The notes under the pieces: generated by a model
What the model saw: only the letters and a program-made list of their open reading frames with translations
The model's database searches: none
What the model was told of the DNA's origin: nothing
From: Xylanibacter muris
GTDB lineage: Bacteria; Bacteroidota; Bacteroidia; Bacteroidales; Bacteroidaceae
Direction: 5' to 3'
Length of the DNA stretch: 64,000 nucleotides
Assembly: GCF_013166605.1 (NCBI RefSeq)
Contig: NZ_JABKKF010000001.1
Coordinates: forward strand, 310,001-374,000
Made by a program: the position numbers and the translations under genes
In this document: positions 61,355-64,000 of the stretch, piece after piece
Layout: the number at the start of each line of letters is the position of its first letter
Numbering within the stretch: position 1 is the stretch's first letter

Positions 61355-63999
61355 CTGACTATATATTTGTTTCCGTTTCTTATATATATACCTTTGGCAG
61401 GGATGCCGGTGAGTTTGCGTCCCGACAGGTCGTATATGCTATTGTCCTGTTTGTGGTTCTCCTGACGTACAGCATCGCTGATACCGGATGCGTTGCCGTT
61501 ATAAGTAAGCGTGAAATTATCCCATACGAGCCATGTGTTGCCGTTTGAAGGTTCCTTGATACCGATTGTAAGCATACCGCCTGAGACTTCTGTTTTCACG
61601 GTGAGCAGTCCGTAGCCGGTGTCTGCCGCCATCTTGTCGCGCTGTGCATCGAAGTTGCTGCCTGTGCAACGCTGGCTGACCACAGCCTTTGAAGGCCCTG
61701 CGGCGGAATTGCCTTCAGCATAGAGATAGCCCGTGTTGGCTCCTTCACCGTTTACCATCTGGCAGGTTATTGTGTACAGACCGTCGGGCAGCCCGTCGAT
61801 TGTCTGTGAGAAATCGAAGTTTGTGGAATGCCAAACCTCTACAGCACCGTTGTAGCGCTGGTTGCCCCATGTTCCGGTCATTGTCCATCCGAAGCCGTTG
61901 CCGCCCGTGAAGGCCGGGTTGACGATGAGTGGCGTCGCGTCTTTGCTTGTAGGATAGTCTTCACCTGAGAGATAGTCTTTGTGGAATCGTGTCTTGGCGA
62001 TGGCGAATATCTGCAGACGAACAATTTCATCGCCCTTTTTGTTGCAAGCGATTTCCTCACCGTCCTGCAGTCCGTTTGAAGGTGTCCAAAGGCCGAGCCA
62101 GTTGCCGGTATACTTGCCGTTCTCTATTGTCCATGCTCCGTCGGCATAGTTGAAGAGAAGTCGCGTCCATTCGCATGCTATGGGTTGGTCGTGGGTGCGC
62201 AGTTGGTCAGGACGGTCGTACTCGGTCTGAAGGAGCAGTCCGTCGTAGTCGATGTTGCGCAGACAGAAAGCATCACCGTAGGTTTCTATGGTGAAGACCT
62301 TCGAAAGGTCGGTCAGCGGGTTTACAGGTGTATGGAAGAAGAGGGCCTTGTTGCCGTTCTTGGGCGCGTCTTTCAGGCCGATAAGCAGGTCGGCCTCGTC
62401 TGCTGCCATTACGAAATAGTGGTCAGCCGACAGTTGGGACAGTTCTTCTTCCGAGCCGACAAGAGTATAGCCGCGGCCAGTGGTCAGCAGGCTGTAGTAG
62501 GTGTTGTTTCCGCCTTTCACATATATATGATAAATATAGGTGGCACCGTGGTAGGTAGCAGTAAGCACCATTTCCTTGCTGACGTCTTCTATCCTGTAAG
62601 TAGTGCCGTGCGATCCGTCATGCCATTCCACATCATCGGCAGAGGCTGTGGCCGGTATGCGCAGGCGTAGTGTGACGTTGCTTCCGGCAAGCACTTCTAC
62701 ACTGTTTCCCATGTTCTCGGCGTTTCCTACTGCAATATACTGTTGGGCAGGCACGGTTGTCAGATGGAACGTTGCCAGGAACTTCCTGCCGCCCTGATTG
62801 AGATACATTGCCTGTATGTCGCGGTCGCGCACAACGGTCTTTGTAATTGTGCTTCCGGTGTTACCGTCGTCCCAAAGGAAAGTGTCGTATCCCCGTGCGC
62901 CGTTTATGCCCAGTGTCACCTCATCTCCGTAGAGCACGCTTACGGTAAGGTTGTCTGACGGGCCGGTGATAGTCTTTCCGTTGTATACGATGTATGGGTT
63001 CATGTCCGGTGTTTCCTCGCAGTCGCCTTGTACGGCAATGGAAAACAGCTGTTCGCTTGTCACACCGTTCTTGTTTGTATAAGTGACCCGGTAGAGGAAA
63101 CTGCGGTCGACCGTGACGGTGATGTCGCGGGTTGTCTCTCCGGTGTTCCACAGCCACCGGCCTGTATCTTCCTCATCATCGGGCAGCACCGGTTGAAGAG
63201 TAATGATGCTTCCGCGTGGCACTCCTGTCTGGTTATCTGTAGTGTAATTGTTTTTCAGACCACCGAGTTCACTGTGGTCGATGGTTGTTCCGTAGTCTTC
63301 CGGCAGTGGAGAGTAAGGCTTCGTGGGATTGCTGCTTGTGGCCGTGCGGTTGAAGGTGATGCGTGGCTTAAGAAGTGTAGGCCTCTTGTCTTCAGGGCAT
63401 AGCTGTACGTCGCGGGTGTTCATAAGCACCGAGTATCCAAGATGGTCGTAGGCTCCGCTTGTCGCCCCTATGCCTCCACCGTCGGGACCGTTTGCCGTCA
63501 GTGTGGCGTAGGCCTTTTCCGCGTATGGCATCCTGATGCCCTTCACGCCCTCGTAGTGACCGATGACCGTGCCCCAGTATGCGCGTGCTTCTGCCGGTTC
63601 GGCCGGACCTGTCATTTCCCAACCGTTGTGCCATGCAGTGCGGCAGTCCACATATTTATAGTTTGTCCAAGGCAGTCCTGTGACGTTTTGGGTGCATGCA
63701 GCCACGAATTCAATGCCGGCGGCCATGCGGTTGTCCATGTATGAGAAAAGGTCGTCGCCCTGGTTCCATGCCACGTGACAGATGTCAACGGCCAGTCCCA
63801 GCGCCATGGCTGCATGTCCGCCGTCACGGCCACTCTCCTGCATCTGTCCCAACAGGCCGTAGGCTCCTGTCTCCAGCGCGGATTCCTTAGTGGTGACCAC
63901 GAGGTTGCCGATGAACTCCGTGCAGCCGTCGTTCAATATAGGATTTGCTGTGCGTGGATTGACAAACGTTCCGACCTGGTCATATTTAATGAAAGACAT
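61351..63999 (-). CDS. alginate-lyase-superfamily protein with Ig-like domains and sorting tail, partial
   Basis: At least 882 residues are seen, and the gene continues past the right edge, so the ATG at the edge is probably internal. The first 120 residues are the C-terminal half of a lyase-like helical domain matching its neighbour (QMQESGRDGGHAAMALGL, HVAWNQGDDLFSYMDNRM). Ig-like modules follow (about 260-430, with GRWLWNTGETTRDITVTV), then a beta-trefoil-like part and a carbohydrate-binding jelly roll (about 690-820). The end YDLSGRKLTGIPAKGIYI is a sorting-type tail. Its stop overlaps the start of the GH88 fusion gene (ATGA). Confidence 0.8.
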   Translation of the reverse strand: MSFIKYDQVGTFVNPRTANPILNDGCTEFIGNLVVTTKESALETGAYGLLGQMQESGRDGGHAAMALGLAVDICHVAWNQGDDLFSYMDNRMAAGIEFVAACTQNVTGLPWTNYKYVDCRTAWHNGWEMTGPAEPAEARAYWGTVIGHYEGVKGIRMPYAEKAYATLTANGPDGGGIGATSGAYDHLGYSVLMNTRDVQLCPEDKRPTLLKPRITFNRTATSSNPTKPYSPLPEDYGTTIDHSELGGLKNNYTTDNQTGVPRGSIITLQPVLPDDEEDTGRWLWNTGETTRDITVTVDRSFLYRVTYTNKNGVTSEQLFSIAVQGDCEETPDMNPYIVYNGKTITGPSDNLTVSVLYGDEVTLGINGARGYDTFLWDDGNTGSTITKTVVRDRDIQAMYLNQGGRKFLATFHLTTVPAQQYIAVGNAENMGNSVEVLAGSNVTLRLRIPATASADDVEWHDGSHGTTYRIEDVSKEMVLTATYHGATYIYHIYVKGGNNTYYSLLTTGRGYTLVGSEEELSQLSADHYFVMAADEADLLIGLKDAPKNGNKALFFHTPVNPLTDLSKVFTIETYGDAFCLRNIDYDGLLLQTEYDRPDQLRTHDQPIACEWTRLLFNYADGAWTIENGKYTGNWLGLWTPSNGLQDGEEIACNKKGDEIVRLQIFAIAKTRFHKDYLSGEDYPTSKDATPLIVNPAFTGGNGFGWTMTGTWGNQRYNGAVEVWHSTNFDFSQTIDGLPDGLYTITCQMVNGEGANTGYLYAEGNSAAGPSKAVVSQRCTGSNFDAQRDKMAADTGYGLLTVKTEVSGGMLTIGIKEPSNGNTWLVWDNFTLTYNGNASGISDAVRQENHKQDNSIYDLSGRKLTGIPAKGIYIRNGNKYIVR

Positions 64000-64000
64000 G

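Overview
The window looks like chromosome from a gut- or oral-type member of Bacteroidales, most likely Prevotellaceae. The reasons are the many promoters of the Bacteroidetes form (TTTG, about 20 nt, TAnnTTTG), several secreted proteins ending in a type IX-like C-terminal sorting tail, BspA-type leucine-rich repeats, a C10 (streptopain-like) protease and many pectin and uronate polysaccharide enzymes. I found no rRNA, tRNA, CRISPR array, integrase or insertion sequence. Genus and species are inferred, not shown.

Layout. 1-4499 (- strand): an outer-membrane barrel cut by the window edge, a TolB-like propeller protein and a BspA-like LRR surface protein, with a long repeat-bearing leader at 1620-2378. 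4500-5442 has no gene but holds palindromes and a tandem-dyad array. 5443-7145 (-): U32-family protein and SufE. 7392-13869 (+): YhcH-like protein, hemolysin III-like protein, GH31 probable alpha-xylosidase and GH3 beta-glucosidase. 13986-17856 (-): PCMD-type protein, Omp85-type barrel and an EptA-like phosphoethanolamine transferase. 18023-21551 (-): DUF3332 lipoprotein, then a PL1 pectate lyase preceded by a small sorting-tail protein, the last two sharing a duplicated leader. 21803-26066 (-): UPF1-like helicase and RNase R. 26251-35734 (+): CDF transporter, SDR epimerase, PAP2 membrane protein, DUF4254, GT9 glycosyltransferase, C10 protease with LRRs, ZIP transporter and a PL4 rhamnogalacturonan lyase. 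35961-37913 (-): LTA-synthase-like membrane sulfatase.

38088-46871 (+) is a compact surface-sugar operon. It holds the three CDP-3,6-dideoxyhexose enzymes (RfbH, RfbF, RfbG), an SDR reductase, a thiamine-diphosphate enzyme, a GT2 glycosyltransferase and a second phosphoethanolamine-transferase-like protein. The combination resembles the yersiniose A (branched 3,6-dideoxy sugar) pathway and is the strongest candidate here for an unusual pathway. 46895-50451 (-) continues the envelope theme with a Kdo/WaaP-like kinase and a GtrB-like transferase, followed by an extended RluA pseudouridine synthase. 50589-52385 (-) is a secreted thioredoxin-like plus possible propeller protein of unknown role. 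52386-53492 is a 1.1-kb gene-free region with a tandem palindrome array and a copy of the repeat seen near 4.9 kb. 53493-57822 (+) is a three-gene set joined by ATGA overlaps: GH3-auxin-family adenylating enzyme, Big_5 lipoprotein and DUF3108 protein. 57887-63999 (-) holds two alginate-lyase-superfamily proteins. One is a three-domain fusion (lyase-like, GH28-like beta-helix, GH88 unsaturated uronyl hydrolase), and the other runs off the window.

Two themes recur. One is degradation of plant cell-wall or uronate polysaccharides (GH31/GH3, PL1, PL4, lyase-GH28-GH88). The other is cell-envelope decoration (dideoxy sugar operon, GT9, GT2, Kdo kinase, three alkaline-phosphatase-superfamily head-group transferases). 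No SusC/SusD pair lies in the window, so none of the degradative genes forms a complete classical polysaccharide utilization locus here.
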